Notes: a model not told the origin generated them from the letters alone. A stretch of 64,000 bases of DNA from Anaerovibrio lipolyticus (GCF_021531495.1 NZ_JADYTY010000007.1:1-64000), one strand, 5' to 3'. Shown: positions 34,154 to 43,052, numbered from the stretch's first letter. Translations and numbers: made by a program.

Positions 34154-34984
34154 GTGAAAACTAAAAAGATTTTATCCATTGCAGCCTGCGGTTTAAGCCT
34201 GCTGTTGTTTTCCGGTGCAGTGAATGTAGAGGCATCTATTGCTATTAAGGATGGCAGTAAAACTAGAACAGTGGTCAAGGTTAATAGACAGCAAAGTCAG
34301 ACTGCCCAGCATAATACCATAGCCAAGAAGGTGAAAAAGGCCCAAAAGGCTGAAGCTGGTCAGCAGGTGGAGGCTATGGACAGTGAAAGGGAGCTGAGCT
34401 TTCAGGAGCGTATTTATCAGATTTTGCATCCACGTGAGGCCGAACCTGATAAGAAGGCTGCTATCGCCAGCAGAGATGATAATATGATTATGGGTGGTGC
34501 GGTGGCTACCCAGGAGCAGTGTGTTCGTTATCTTCTCAAGCACAATCCCAACCCTAAGCTGAATGTTAGTCCACAGGAGTTGGTTTCCTACTATTATGAG
34601 GAAGGAAGCAGAACCGGTATCCGTCCAGATATTGCTTTTGCTCAGGCCTTGAAGGAAACTGGTTATTTCCGCTATGGCGGTACTGTAATTCCTGCTCAGA
34701 ATAATTATTGTGGTTTGGGTACCACCAGTGCTACGGTTCAGGGGGCTTATTTTGCTACTCCTAGACTGGGGGTAAAGGCTCATATCCAGCATTTGCTGGC
34801 CTATGCTTCTGTGGAGCCTCCTCAGGACAATATTGTAGATCCCCGCTATGAATTGGTGCGTCGGTCTTATGGCAGCAACACCCTGACTCAGTGGAAGGAT
34901 TTGAATGGCCGCTGGGCAGTGCCTGGTGTAGGCTATGGCCAGAGTATTCTGGAGGATTATTATCAGGGAATTTTAAATTCCTAA
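34154..34984 (+). CDS. Secreted glucosaminidase-like protein
   Basis: 276 aa. A signal peptide covers residues 1 to about 28 (KKILSIAACGLSLLLFSGAVNVEA). A Lys/Gln-rich stretch to about residue 110 is probably a low-complexity linker. The C-terminal half resembles the glucosaminidase (PF01832) domain: YYEEGSRTGIRPDIAFAQALKETGYF near 152-177 with the candidate catalytic glutamate, then NNYCGLGTT near 186 and the FATPRLGVKAHIQHLLAYAS region. It likely hydrolyses peptidoglycan in the cell envelope. The start is GTG. Confidence 0.8.
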   Translation: MKTKKILSIAACGLSLLLFSGAVNVEASIAIKDGSKTRTVVKVNRQQSQTAQHNTIAKKVKKAQKAEAGQQVEAMDSERELSFQERIYQILHPREAEPDKKAAIASRDDNMIMGGAVATQEQCVRYLLKHNPNPKLNVSPQELVSYYYEEGSRTGIRPDIAFAQALKETGYFRYGGTVIPAQNNYCGLGTTSATVQGAYFATPRLGVKAHIQHLLAYASVEPPQDNIVDPRYELVRRSYGSNTLTQWKDLNGRWAVPGVGYGQSILEDYYQGILNS

Positions 34985-35024
34985 GTGTGTTAACAAATAA
35001 TAGAGATGTGAGGTATAGATAAAA

Positions 35025-36644
35025 ATGATTTCAACTAGCGGCGTAACCCTGCAATTTGGTAAACGTGTCCTGTTTAAGGATGTATCCATCAAATTTACTC
35101 CGGGCAACTGCTATGGCGTTATTGGTGCCAATGGTGCTGGTAAATCTACTTTTTTGAAGCTTTTGAGTGGCGATATTGAGCCAACCAAGGGCTCTATTGA
35201 TATTACTCCTGGCGAGCGTATGTCTGTATTGAAGCAGGATCACTTTGCCTTTGATGAGTATGAGGTTCTTCGTACTGTTATTATGGGTAATCAGCATCTG
35301 GTAGACATTATGGACGAAAAGGATGCTATTTATGCCAAGCCTGATTTCAGTGATGAAGATGGTATCCGTGCTGGCGAGCTGGAGGCTGAATTTGCTGAGT
35401 TGAACGGTTGGGATGCTGAGTCTGATGCAGCCAAGCTGTTGAATGGCTTGGGTATCGGTGAGGAGTATCACTATCAGAAGATGTCTGAGCTGGATCCTGC
35501 CTTGAAGGTACGTGTGCTTTTGGCTCAGGCTCTCTTTGGCAATCCAGATATTCTGCTGTTGGACGAGCCTACCAACCATTTGGATTTGGCTTCCATTAAC
35601 TGGCTGGAGGACTTCTTGGCAGGCTTCGAGAACACTGTTATTGTTGTATCCCATGACCGTCATTTCCTGAATCAGGTATGTACCCATATTGCTGATGTTG
35701 ACTTTGGCAAGATTCAGCTTTATGTTGGTAACTATGATTTCTGGTATCATTCCAGTCAGCTGGCTCTCCAGCTAGCCAAGGATGCTAACAAGAAGAAGGA
35801 AGAAAAAATCAAAGAGCTGCAGACCTTTATTGCCCGCTTTGCAGCCAATGCGTCCAAGTCCAAGCAGGCTACTTCCCGTAAGAAGCTGCTGGATAAGATT
35901 ACCTTGGATGATATTAAGCCATCCTCCCGCCGTTATCCTTATATTGCCTTTACTCCTGACCGTGAGGCTGGAGATCAGCTGCTGCTGGTAGAGGGGATTT
36001 CCAAGACTATTGACGGGGAGAAGGTATTGAACAATGTTTCCTTTACCGTGCGTAAGGGAGATAAGATTGCCTTTACTGGCCCTAATAGCGCCGGCAAGAC
36101 CGCTCTGTTCCAGATTCTCATGGGTGAGATGGAGCCAGATGAGGGTTCCTTCAAATGGGGTGTAACCACTACCCAGGCTTATTTGCCAAATGATAATACT
36201 GAATATTTTGAGGGCTGTGAGCTGAGCCTGACCGATTGGCTGCGGCAGTATTCCAAGGATCCAGATGAGTCATTTGTTCGTGGCTTCCTGGGCCGTATGC
36301 TGTTCAGTGGTGAGGAAAGCTTGAAGCAGGCCTCTGTTATCTCCGGTGGTGAGAAGGTTCGCTGTATGCTGTCCAAGATGATGCTGAGCGGTGCTAATGT
36401 ATTACTGATGGATGAGCCTACCAATCATTTGGATTTGGAGTCTATTACTGCTCTCAATGATGGTTTGATTAACTTCAAGGGTACCCTGTTGTTTGTATCC
36501 CATGACCATCAGTTTGTTCAGACTATTGCAGATAGAATTATTGAGCTGACTCCAGAGGGAGTATTTGATAAGCTTACCAGCTATGATGATTTCCTGGCTG
36601 ATGAGGATGTACAGGCAAGATTGGCTAAGATGTACGAGGCATAA
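35025..36644 (+). CDS. ABC-F family ATPase (YbiT type)
   Basis: 539 aa with two ABC domains and no transmembrane segment. The first Walker A is GANGAGKST near 35-43 with Walker B ILLLDEPTNHLD near 175. A linker rich in Lys/Glu covers about 240-310. The second Walker A is GPNSAGKTA near 350, with ISGGEKVRCMLSKMM and LLMDEPTNHLDLES near 440-466. ABC-F proteins act on the ribosome. The ASINWLEDFL sequence after Walker B is typical of the YbiT branch. The signature of domain 1 is degenerate (MSELDPALKVRV). Confidence 0.9.
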   Translation: MISTSGVTLQFGKRVLFKDVSIKFTPGNCYGVIGANGAGKSTFLKLLSGDIEPTKGSIDITPGERMSVLKQDHFAFDEYEVLRTVIMGNQHLVDIMDEKDAIYAKPDFSDEDGIRAGELEAEFAELNGWDAESDAAKLLNGLGIGEEYHYQKMSELDPALKVRVLLAQALFGNPDILLLDEPTNHLDLASINWLEDFLAGFENTVIVVSHDRHFLNQVCTHIADVDFGKIQLYVGNYDFWYHSSQLALQLAKDANKKKEEKIKELQTFIARFAANASKSKQATSRKKLLDKITLDDIKPSSRRYPYIAFTPDREAGDQLLLVEGISKTIDGEKVLNNVSFTVRKGDKIAFTGPNSAGKTALFQILMGEMEPDEGSFKWGVTTTQAYLPNDNTEYFEGCELSLTDWLRQYSKDPDESFVRGFLGRMLFSGEESLKQASVISGGEKVRCMLSKMMLSGANVLLMDEPTNHLDLESITALNDGLINFKGTLLFVSHDHQFVQTIADRIIELTPEGVFDKLTSYDDFLADEDVQARLAKMYEA

Positions 36645-36646
36645 AA

Positions 36647-37957
36647 ATGGCAAATAAAACATTTTATGATTTAAGTGTATCAGAGTCTTTGTGCCAGTCC
36701 TTGGAGAAATTGGGCATCAAGGAGCCCACCCCGGTACAGGCAGAGGCCATTCCTGCCCTGCGAAATGGCAAGGATACCATTGTGCAGGCTCAGACCGGTA
36801 CAGGCAAGACCTTGGCTTTTCTCCTGCCTATCTACGATAGAATCAAGGTGCAGGCTGACAATATTCAGACCTTGATTCTTACTCCTACCAGAGAGCTGAC
36901 CTTGCAGATTGCCAAGGTGGCAGCTCAGCTGGGGAAAGCCAATGGAGTTCGTTCTCTAGCTATTTATGGCGGTCAGGATATTGAACGGCAGAAGCAGAAA
37001 CTGGGGAGAGAGCCTCATGTGATTATTGGTACTCCGGGGCGTATTCTGGATCATATGCGTCGCAAGACCATTACCTTTGCTAATACTAATCGCATTGTGC
37101 TGGACGAAGCAGATGAAATGCTGCGTCGAGGCTTTTTGGAGGATGTGGAGCAGATTCTGGGTACTATGGCCAGAGATAGACAGATTATGCTGTTTTCTGC
37201 TACCATGCCGGACAAGGTAAAGGCTCTGGCTCATCGCTATATGACAAACTTCCAGCATGTAATTATCAAGACTGAGAACATTACCTTGGACAATATTCAG
37301 CAGCGGGTTGTGGATACGGTAGAGGATTCCAAGCTGGACAAGCTGTGCGAGCTGATTAACGAGCAGAATCCATATCTGGCTATGGTATTTTGCGGTACCA
37401 AGAGCCGGGTTTCTCAGGTGGCTATGGCCTTGGCCCGTCGAGGCTATTTGGCTGATGAGCTTCATGGGGATTTGTCCCAGTTGCAGAGAACTAATGTCCT
37501 GAAGAAGTTCAGGGAGGCCAAGCTGCAGATTTTGGTTACTACAGATATTGCAGCCAGAGGGCTGGATATTGAAGGGGTAACTCATGTCTTTAACTATGAT
37601 TTGCCTCGCAATACAGAGGAATATATTCATCGCATTGGCCGTACAGGTAGAGCAGGTCAGCAGGGTACAGCTATTACCTTTGTTAATGCTCGCCAGTATT
37701 CCCAGTTGCGGCGTATTGAGGCCGGCATTAAGAACCATATCCAGAAGGATGTGTCCTCTCGTAGTCTGGCTTCCCGTCTTAAAAGGGAAAAGCGGGAGCG
37801 GGAAATGGCTGCCAAAAAGGCTGCTGCCGAAAAGGAACAGTCCAAGCAGGCCAAGAGCCGTTATGCCAACCGCAAAGGTTCAGAGCATAAGGGCCGTAAC
37901 AATCGCTCCAGACGATTGAGAGACAAGGCCAAAAACGCCAGCCACGGTAGAAGATAA
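36647..37957 (+). CDS. DEAD-box RNA helicase (CshA type)
   Basis: 436 aa. Motifs appear in order: Q motif PTPVQAEAIP near 27, motif I AQTGTGKT near 48, PTRELTLQ, GTPGRILDHM, DEAD at about 151-154, SAT at about 183, the ARGLDIEGV block and HRIGRTGRAG. The C-terminal tail from about residue 370 is highly basic (Lys/Arg/Ala-rich), fitting RNA binding. It probably works in RNA turnover and ribosome assembly. The start lies two bases after the ABC-F stop. Confidence 0.93.
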   Translation: MANKTFYDLSVSESLCQSLEKLGIKEPTPVQAEAIPALRNGKDTIVQAQTGTGKTLAFLLPIYDRIKVQADNIQTLILTPTRELTLQIAKVAAQLGKANGVRSLAIYGGQDIERQKQKLGREPHVIIGTPGRILDHMRRKTITFANTNRIVLDEADEMLRRGFLEDVEQILGTMARDRQIMLFSATMPDKVKALAHRYMTNFQHVIIKTENITLDNIQQRVVDTVEDSKLDKLCELINEQNPYLAMVFCGTKSRVSQVAMALARRGYLADELHGDLSQLQRTNVLKKFREAKLQILVTTDIAARGLDIEGVTHVFNYDLPRNTEEYIHRIGRTGRAGQQGTAITFVNARQYSQLRRIEAGIKNHIQKDVSSRSLASRLKREKREREMAAKKAAAEKEQSKQAKSRYANRKGSEHKGRNNRSRRLRDKAKNASHGRR

Positions 37958-38001
37958 AGTAAAAATAAACCGCCTACTAATTAACAGTAGACGGTCAGAC
38001 C

Positions 38002-38052
38002 GTAGACAAATATGGCAGCGAGTTATCCACACTCGCTGCCATATTTGTCTAC
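38002..38052. repeat. Perfect 21-bp inverted repeat with a DnaA-box loop
   Basis: 38002-38022 and 38032-38052 are exactly complementary over 21 bases. The 9-base loop (38023-38031) reads TTATCCACA, the consensus DnaA box. Further imperfect pairing extends the structure to about 37983-38065. No T-run follows the perfect stem, so it is not a classical terminator, though it may end the helicase transcript. Confidence 0.8.
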
Positions 38053-38128
38053 AGTCTGTCTGCTGTATGCCTTTGGGGGGATACAGCAGTATTTTTTTGT
38101 CCAAATTGGTTGAAAAACAAATGTAATC

Positions 38129-38157
38129 TTGTTTTTCCTTGTTTTTTGGCCTACAAT
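38129..38157 (+). promoter_or_regulatory. Promoter of the PHP phosphatase gene
   Basis: TTGTTT (38129-38134), a 17-base spacer and TACAAT (38152-38157), 44 bases before the start codon. Confidence 0.55.
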
Positions 38158-38200
38158 AGAAACGAGATTGAAATGGAGATGAAATTACGGAGGCCTCAAA

Positions 38201-38914
38201 ATGAATTTTGAATTAGATATGCATACTCATACTATTGCCAGCGGACATGCCTATGGCACCATTAGAGAAATGGCCCAGGGAGCAGCGGAAAAGGGATTGA
38301 AGCTGCTAGGGATTACAGAACATTCTCCCTCTATGCCAGGCACAGTAGAAGATATATATTATTGCAATTTGCATTTGGTGCCTAAAAGGCTGTATGGGGT
38401 AGAGCTGTTATTTGGCAGTGAAATAAATGTGTTGCAGGACGGCACCTTGGATATACCTGGTAAGGTGCTGAACAATCAGATTGATTATGGCATTGTGGGC
38501 ATTCACAGCTGTTGCTACAAGGATGCAGGCCGGGAGCAGAATACAGACAATCTCATTAGCTGTATGAAGCATCCTCGGATCAAATTCGTTTCCCATCCAG
38601 ATGATGACCATACGCCACTGAATTATGAGAGATTGGTGCAGGCAGCCAAGGAATATCATGTGGCTTTGGAGGTTAACAATAGCTCCTTTTTGAAGCCGGA
38701 ATATCGTTGGAACTGTGTAGAGAATTATCGAACAATGTTGTCCTTGTGCCGGCAGTATGACGCTCCTATTATTGTGGATTCCGATGCCCATGATCCATCC
38801 TGGGTAGGCTGTTTTGAGGAAGCTCAGAAGTTGTTGACGGAAATTGACTTCCCAGAGGAGCTGGTATTGAATCGCAGTGTGGCAGAAGTAAAAAAATTCA
38901 TTGCTAAGGCATAG
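38201..38914 (+). CDS. PHP-domain phosphatase (YcdX type)
   Basis: 237 aa. The PHP metal cluster is visible: DMHTHTIASGHAYGTI at residues 6-21, ITEHSP near 42, FGSEINVL near 70, GIHSCCY near 98, SHPDDD near 128 and the last DSDAHD near 193. These residues bind a trinuclear metal centre in YcdX-like phosphatases and histidinol-phosphatase relatives. The substrate is unknown. It stands directly before a LacI-type regulator but has its own promoter. Confidence 0.87.
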   Translation: MNFELDMHTHTIASGHAYGTIREMAQGAAEKGLKLLGITEHSPSMPGTVEDIYYCNLHLVPKRLYGVELLFGSEINVLQDGTLDIPGKVLNNQIDYGIVGIHSCCYKDAGREQNTDNLISCMKHPRIKFVSHPDDDHTPLNYERLVQAAKEYHVALEVNNSSFLKPEYRWNCVENYRTMLSLCRQYDAPIIVDSDAHDPSWVGCFEEAQKLLTEIDFPEELVLNRSVAEVKKFIAKA

Positions 38915-38953
38915 TGTTTTTGTTGATATAAGGAGATTTTGCAGGAAGAGGAT

Positions 38954-39928
38954 ATGGCAAGAATTAAGGATGTTGCAAAGGAAGCCGGGGTAGCACCTAG
39001 TACGGTATCTCTGGTGTTGAATAAAAAAGGCTATGTTTCTGAGGAAACCCGTCTCAAGGTAGAAGCAGCTGTGGAAAAGCTGAATTATATTCCCAGCGAA
39101 ATGGCCAGGAATTTGTCCCTGCAGCGGACGAATATTATCGGAGTTATAGTACCATCTATTTCCCATCCATTTTTCTCTGAGCTGGCAGAGGCTTTGGAAA
39201 CAGAGCTGTACAGTCTGGGTTATAAGATGATGCTTTGCTGTACCAAATACAAGGAAAATTCAGAGCGGAAATTTATTGAAATGCTAAAAAGACAAACTAT
39301 GGATGGCATTATAATGGGGGCTCATTCTCTGGATGTGTCTATTTATGAGGGGCTAAAGGAGCCAGTTATTGCCTTTGACCGTTACCTCAATGACAATATT
39401 CCCATTGTTCACTGTGACCATTGCATAGGTGGCCGGCTGGCGGCAGAGGCTTTTTTACAGCATGATTGTCATCATGTCATTGGTATTGAGGGGTATCAGG
39501 GGGTGCACACTCCTGCTAATGATTACCACAGGGTATTTCACGAAACCATGCGGCAGCATGGCGTGACAACGGATATTTTGGAAATGCCTTGGAATGCTTT
39601 TACCTATGAGGATTTTTTGGCAACAGCCGAAAAACTGTTTAAGGAATATCGGGATATTGATGGTATATTTGGTTCCGATATGGCCATAGCCAGCTGTATG
39701 CGGGTGGCGGCTCAAAGGGGGTATCGCATACCCCGGGATATAAAAATGGTGGCTTATGATGGCACCGGGATGACTCAGACTGGTATTCAACCCATAACAG
39801 CAGTAAGGCAGCCTATTGAGAAATTGGCGGCTATTGCAGCTCAGAAGGTGGTCAGCAAGGTAAAAGGTACAAAAGATAATCTACCTTGGGTGTTACAGCC
39901 AAGGCTTTTGAAGGGCGAGACCTGTTAG
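38954..39928 (+). CDS. LacI-family regulator of the sucrose locus
   Basis: 324 aa. The N-terminal helix-turn-helix RIKDVAKEAGVAPSTVSLVLN and the hinge helix SEMARNLS are typical. A periplasmic-binding-protein-like effector domain starts near residue 60 (IIGVIVPSISHPFF). The frame allows a TTG five codons earlier, but the ATG at 38954 has an AGGAAGAGG site. A LacI-type operator lies in the promoter of the following GH32 gene, so it probably represses sucrose hydrolase and releases on sugar binding. Confidence 0.9.
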   Translation: MARIKDVAKEAGVAPSTVSLVLNKKGYVSEETRLKVEAAVEKLNYIPSEMARNLSLQRTNIIGVIVPSISHPFFSELAEALETELYSLGYKMMLCCTKYKENSERKFIEMLKRQTMDGIIMGAHSLDVSIYEGLKEPVIAFDRYLNDNIPIVHCDHCIGGRLAAEAFLQHDCHHVIGIEGYQGVHTPANDYHRVFHETMRQHGVTTDILEMPWNAFTYEDFLATAEKLFKEYRDIDGIFGSDMAIASCMRVAAQRGYRIPRDIKMVAYDGTGMTQTGIQPITAVRQPIEKLAAIAAQKVVSKVKGTKDNLPWVLQPRLLKGETC

Positions 39929-39944
39929 ACAGGTTTCGCTTTTT
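39915..39944 (+). terminator. Terminator overlapping the LacI-type gene stop
   Basis: GCGAGACCTG pairs with CAGGTTTCGC, followed by TTTTT. The stop codon TAG (39926-39928) is in the loop, so the end of the coding sequence doubles as the left arm. Confidence 0.85.
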
Positions 39945-39981
39945 ATTATCAAAAATCGTTTATACAAATCTCAAAAAGCTA

Positions 39982-40010
39982 TTGACAAATTATTGTTTTA
40001 TAACTATTAT
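39982..40010 (+). promoter_or_regulatory. Sigma-A promoter of the GH32 gene
   Basis: Perfect TTGACA (39982-39987), a 17-base spacer and TATTAT (40005-40010). Confidence 0.8.
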
Positions 40011-40017
40011 AGAAGTA

Positions 40018-40031
40018 TCAAACCGGTTCGA
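40018..40031. promoter_or_regulatory. LacI-type operator overlapping the transcription start
   Basis: TCAAACCGGTTCGA is a near-perfect 14-base palindrome with a central CCGG and resembles ScrR/FruR-type operators. It starts seven bases after the -10 box, so a bound repressor would block initiation or clearance. Confidence 0.75.
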
Positions 40032-40065
40032 GATAATAAGTGCGAAGAAAAATGGGGGTATTTTG

Positions 40066-41439
40066 GTGAAAGAAGAAATGCAGGTAACAAATCAGCGGTA
40101 TCGTTTGGGCTATCATTTGATGCCAAAAAGTGGTTGGATTAATGATCCAAATGGTTTTTCCTATTTCAAGGGCTATTATCATATGTTTTATCAGTATTAT
40201 CCATATGCAGCAGAGTGGGGGCCTATGCATTGGGGACACGCCCGCAGCAAGGATATGATTCATTGGGAGACTTTGCCAACAGCTTTGGTTCCAGGTGATA
40301 TGGAAAGCGGCTGCTTTTCTGGCAGTGCTATTGAGCATGATGGCAAGCTGTGGCTGATTTACACTGGTCATCATTATTTTGAGCCAAATGACAATGAATC
40401 CTTCTATGAGAATCAGAACTTGGCTTATAGTGAGGATGGGGTACATTTTACCAAATATGAAGGCAATCCAGTTCTCAGAGTGCCAGCAGACAATACCAAG
40501 CATTTCCGTGATCCAAAGGTTTGGAAAGAGGGAGATACCTTCTACATGGTTTTGGGCAGTCAGGGAGAGGACGAGCTGGGACGGGCTTTGCTCTTTGTCT
40601 CCAAGGATTTGATTAATTGGGAGCGGGTATCCATACTTTCCAAGGCCAAGAATCTGAAGGAGGAAGGCTATATGTGGGAGTGTCCTGATTTCTTCCATCT
40701 GGATGGACAGGATGTACTGCTGATGTCTCCACAGGGGTTGGAGGCAGATGGAGATAGATTCCGCAATCTGAACCAGACTGGCTATATTATGGGCCAGCTG
40801 GGAGAGGACAAGGTTCTCTCCAGAGGTGAATTTGTAGAAATCGACAATGGTCACGATTTCTATGCTACTCAGACCATGCTGACTCCAGATGGCCGTAGAG
40901 TTATGGTGGCTTGGATGAATGCCTGGGATTCTGATATGCATGAAAAGCAGGATGGCTGGGCTGGTGCTTTGACTATTCCTAGAGAATTGCATATCAAGGA
41001 TGACCATATTTATCAGCAGCCTGTTAATGAAATGGAAGCATTGAGAACTGCCAAGCTTATAGCAGGTGTGATGGAGACTGGTCATGAATATGAGCTGCCA
41101 AGAACAGCTGAGTTGAACCTGGCTTTTGAGGCAGCAGATGGAGAACTGTTTACCATTACCGATGGAGAGCACAATCTTACCATTGGAGCAGATACAGAAG
41201 GCGGCCGTTTGGTTATTCAGCGCAATACCAAGGATGGGGAGAGAGCAGCTCAGGTAGCAGATTTTGCCAATCTGAAATTACAGATTTTTGTGGACAAGAC
41301 CTCTGCTGAAATCTTTGTAAATGAAGGGGAAAGAACATTTACTGAGAGAATCTATTGGGATGCACCACTGACCATAGAAATGGGCAGCAGCTGTCAGGCA
41401 GTTGTCTACAAATTGGAAGAAGAAACTAATAAGTATTAA
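40066..41439 (+). CDS. GH32 sucrose (or sucrose-6-phosphate) hydrolase
   Basis: 457 aa. The GH32 beta-propeller motifs are present: WINDPNGF near residues 24-31 with the nucleophile Asp, the FSGSAI block, FRDPKVW near 147 with the transition-state Asp, and WECPDFF near 202 with the acid/base Glu. A C-terminal beta-sandwich covers about 330-457. The GTG at 40066 has GGGGG in front. The open frame extends back through the promoter and operator, which cannot be coding. The neighbouring permease remnant is a proton symporter, so the natural substrate may be free sucrose and not sucrose-6-phosphate. Confidence 0.92.
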   Translation: MKEEMQVTNQRYRLGYHLMPKSGWINDPNGFSYFKGYYHMFYQYYPYAAEWGPMHWGHARSKDMIHWETLPTALVPGDMESGCFSGSAIEHDGKLWLIYTGHHYFEPNDNESFYENQNLAYSEDGVHFTKYEGNPVLRVPADNTKHFRDPKVWKEGDTFYMVLGSQGEDELGRALLFVSKDLINWERVSILSKAKNLKEEGYMWECPDFFHLDGQDVLLMSPQGLEADGDRFRNLNQTGYIMGQLGEDKVLSRGEFVEIDNGHDFYATQTMLTPDGRRVMVAWMNAWDSDMHEKQDGWAGALTIPRELHIKDDHIYQQPVNEMEALRTAKLIAGVMETGHEYELPRTAELNLAFEAADGELFTITDGEHNLTIGADTEGGRLVIQRNTKDGERAAQVADFANLKLQIFVDKTSAEIFVNEGERTFTERIYWDAPLTIEMGSSCQAVVYKLEEETNKY

Positions 41440-41457
41440 GACGAGGGGTTAAAGGTT

Positions 41458-41906
41458 ATGGATAAGTTAAAGGCATTTGCCAATCCTTTTTATAGAGCAA
41501 GCTCCGCAGAAATTCTGCTGTTCTTTGCTGGCTGGGGTATCTACAGGTATTCCTGGAGTTCCTGATGATGGGTGTAGTACCAGTTGTGATGAAGAAAATC
41601 GGTGTCCGCAAGTTAATTCTGCTCCATGCACCAGAAACTGCTTTGTTCATTCTGGGTATCTTCCGCTATTTCACTTTGCATTTTGATACCCGTATGTCTG
41701 CCACCATTTATATGGTAGGCTTCCAGATTGCGGCTCAGGTAGGCCAGATTATCTTCTCCACCCCATTGGGGGCATTGCATGACGATATCGGCTATCAGAG
41801 CACCTTCCTGGTAATTTCCGGTATTGTTATGGTAGCCAGCATCTATGCCTTTGCTATTCTGAAAAAGGACGGTCAGGATGTAGGCGGCCAGCCATTGGAA
41901 AGCTAA
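41458..41906 (+). pseudogene. Decayed LacY/CscB-type sugar:proton symporter
   Basis: The ATG after an AGGGGTTAAAGG site begins a normal symporter N-terminus (KLKAFANPFYRASSAEILLFF) but stops at 41564 after 35 codons. In another frame, the C-terminal third of an oligosaccharide:H+ symporter continues from about 41545 to 41906 (QVFLEFLMMGVVPVVMKKIG, later STPLGALHDDIGYQSTF). A family member is about 410-420 aa, so roughly 260 residues are missing and the join is out of frame. The product cannot transport. It follows the GH32 gene with the spacing of an operon partner. Confidence 0.88.
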
Positions 41907-41938
41907 TTACATAATATTAAAAACTCCCTTTTGATTTT

Positions 41939-41988
41939 GGATATACCCTCCTCCCTTTACGGTATATCCCTAATCAGCAGGGATTTTT
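41939..41988 (+). terminator. Terminator region after the permease remnant
   Basis: GGATATACC pairs with GGTATATCC (41939-41969). It overlaps a second small stem TCCCT/AGGGA (41967-41983) followed by TTTTT. Confidence 0.6.
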
Positions 41989-42075
41989 GCCATATTAAGA
42001 AATCTTAAATTTTGACGATAGATATAGTGGCAGGGATTTTGCCGAACAGTAATCAAAGGAATGAAAGGCGTTTCG

Positions 42076-42092
42076 ACGGCATGGTATGCCGT
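42076..42092. repeat. Short perfect hairpin before the 137-aa hypothetical gene
   Basis: ACGGCAT and ATGCCGT are separated by GGT, ending nine bases before the GGAG ribosome-binding site. It could act as an operator or affect translation of the following gene. Nothing more can be said. Confidence 0.4.
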
Positions 42093-42113
42093 GCGTGAAA
42101 GGAGCTTTTGGAT

Positions 42114-42527
42114 ATGAGTGCAAGAATTGATGGTGCTTCTACGGGTATTGGCTTTGGCGTATCAGGTACAGTTAAAAAGAATAGCTCAGATACCAGCGAA
42201 ATGTTTTCTCAGATTTTGGAGAAGATGAAGAAAGGCGAGAGCCCGTCTCTAGGAGCAGGCAGTGATGATGCTAGTGATGAAGATACAGTTACTGTAACGA
42301 GGATTTTGTCAGATGGTTCTACGCTTATCACTACGATGAAGGATGGCAAGATTGTTTCTCAGACCAAGACACATGCAGCAGTTCAGGAGGAGAGCCCTAA
42401 GCTGCTAGACACTGTCGTAGAAAAAGGCATCTGGAAAGCAGAAGAGACAGAAACTGCTGAAGCTGTGGCATCATATATGGCAGCAAATTCAGGAAATGAC
42501 ATATTAGGATTGCTTAACACAAAATAA
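42114..42527 (+). CDS. Hypothetical protein (137 aa)
   Basis: Not recognised. It is acidic and Ser/Thr-rich at the N-terminus (residues 1-60 likely disordered). A central beta-like segment reads TVTVTRILSDGSTLITTMKDGKIVSQTK. A short helical C-terminal region with AEAVASYMAANSG follows. There is no signal peptide or membrane segment. A TTG six bases earlier is in frame, but GGAG at 42101 suits the ATG at 42114. It is monocistronic, with the tRNA promoter starting shortly after its stop. Confidence 0.65.
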   Translation: MSARIDGASTGIGFGVSGTVKKNSSDTSEMFSQILEKMKKGESPSLGAGSDDASDEDTVTVTRILSDGSTLITTMKDGKIVSQTKTHAAVQEESPKLLDTVVEKGIWKAEETETAEAVASYMAANSGNDILGLLNTK

Positions 42528-42549
42528 TAATGTTTTTTTCAAAAAGTGC

Positions 42550-42578
42550 TTGACTCTTTGATGATAAACTGCTATAGT
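42550..42578 (+). promoter_or_regulatory. Promoter of the tRNA operon
   Basis: TTGACT (42550-42555), a 17-base spacer and TATAGT (42573-42578), about 45 bases before the first tRNA. Confidence 0.75.
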
Positions 42579-42624
42579 ATATATCTGTCAGCGGGTTACA
42601 CACTGTATAGCTGACAGATGATGT

Positions 42625-42709
42625 GGGTAGGTGCCCGAGTGGTTAAAGGGAACGGACTGTAAATCCGTCGCCGTAGGCTACGATGGTTCGAATCCATCCC
42701 TGCCCACCA
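42625..42709 (+). tRNA. tRNA-Tyr (GTA)
   Basis: 85 nt with encoded CCA. The acceptor stem is GGGTAGG/CCTGCCC. Anticodon GTA is at 42659-42661. The long variable arm expected for bacterial tRNA-Tyr and the TTCGAAT T-loop are present. Confidence 0.97.
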
Positions 42710-42717
42710 TTTATCAT

Positions 42718-42793
<76 letters not shown>

Positions 42794-42805
42794 AATTGTT
42801 ATTAT

Positions 42806-42881
<76 letters not shown>

Positions 42882-42887
42882 TTATAT

Positions 42888-42964
42888 GGCTGCGTAGCTC
42901 AGTTGGCTAGAGCATTCGGTTCATACCCGGAGTGTCAGGAGTTCAAATCTCTTCGCAGCCACCA
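42888..42964 (+). tRNA. Elongator tRNA-Met (CAT)
   Basis: 77 nt with encoded CCA. The acceptor stem is GGCTGCG/CGCAGCC. Anticodon CAT is in loop TTCATAC. It pairs at position 1, unlike the initiator, and resembles elongator Met and not the lysidine-type Ile. Confidence 0.93.
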
Positions 42965-42976
42965 ACTATGTGATTT

Positions 42977-43002
42977 AACCCCTTGCTTGTGAGGGGTTTT
43001 AT
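42977..43002 (+). terminator. Terminator of the tRNA operon
   Basis: AACCCCT pairs with AGGGGTT around an 8-base loop, followed by a short T-run. Confidence 0.8.
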
Positions 43003-43052
43003 TATGCCGATAAATAAAATGTCAGGATTGTCAGTATTTCCTTATGAAGTTA

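Noticed and set aside
39886-40065. 60-codon N-terminal extension of the GH32 hydrolase
   Set aside because: It would run through a terminator, a consensus promoter and the operator. The GTG at 40066 with GGGGG gives the normal GH32 start.
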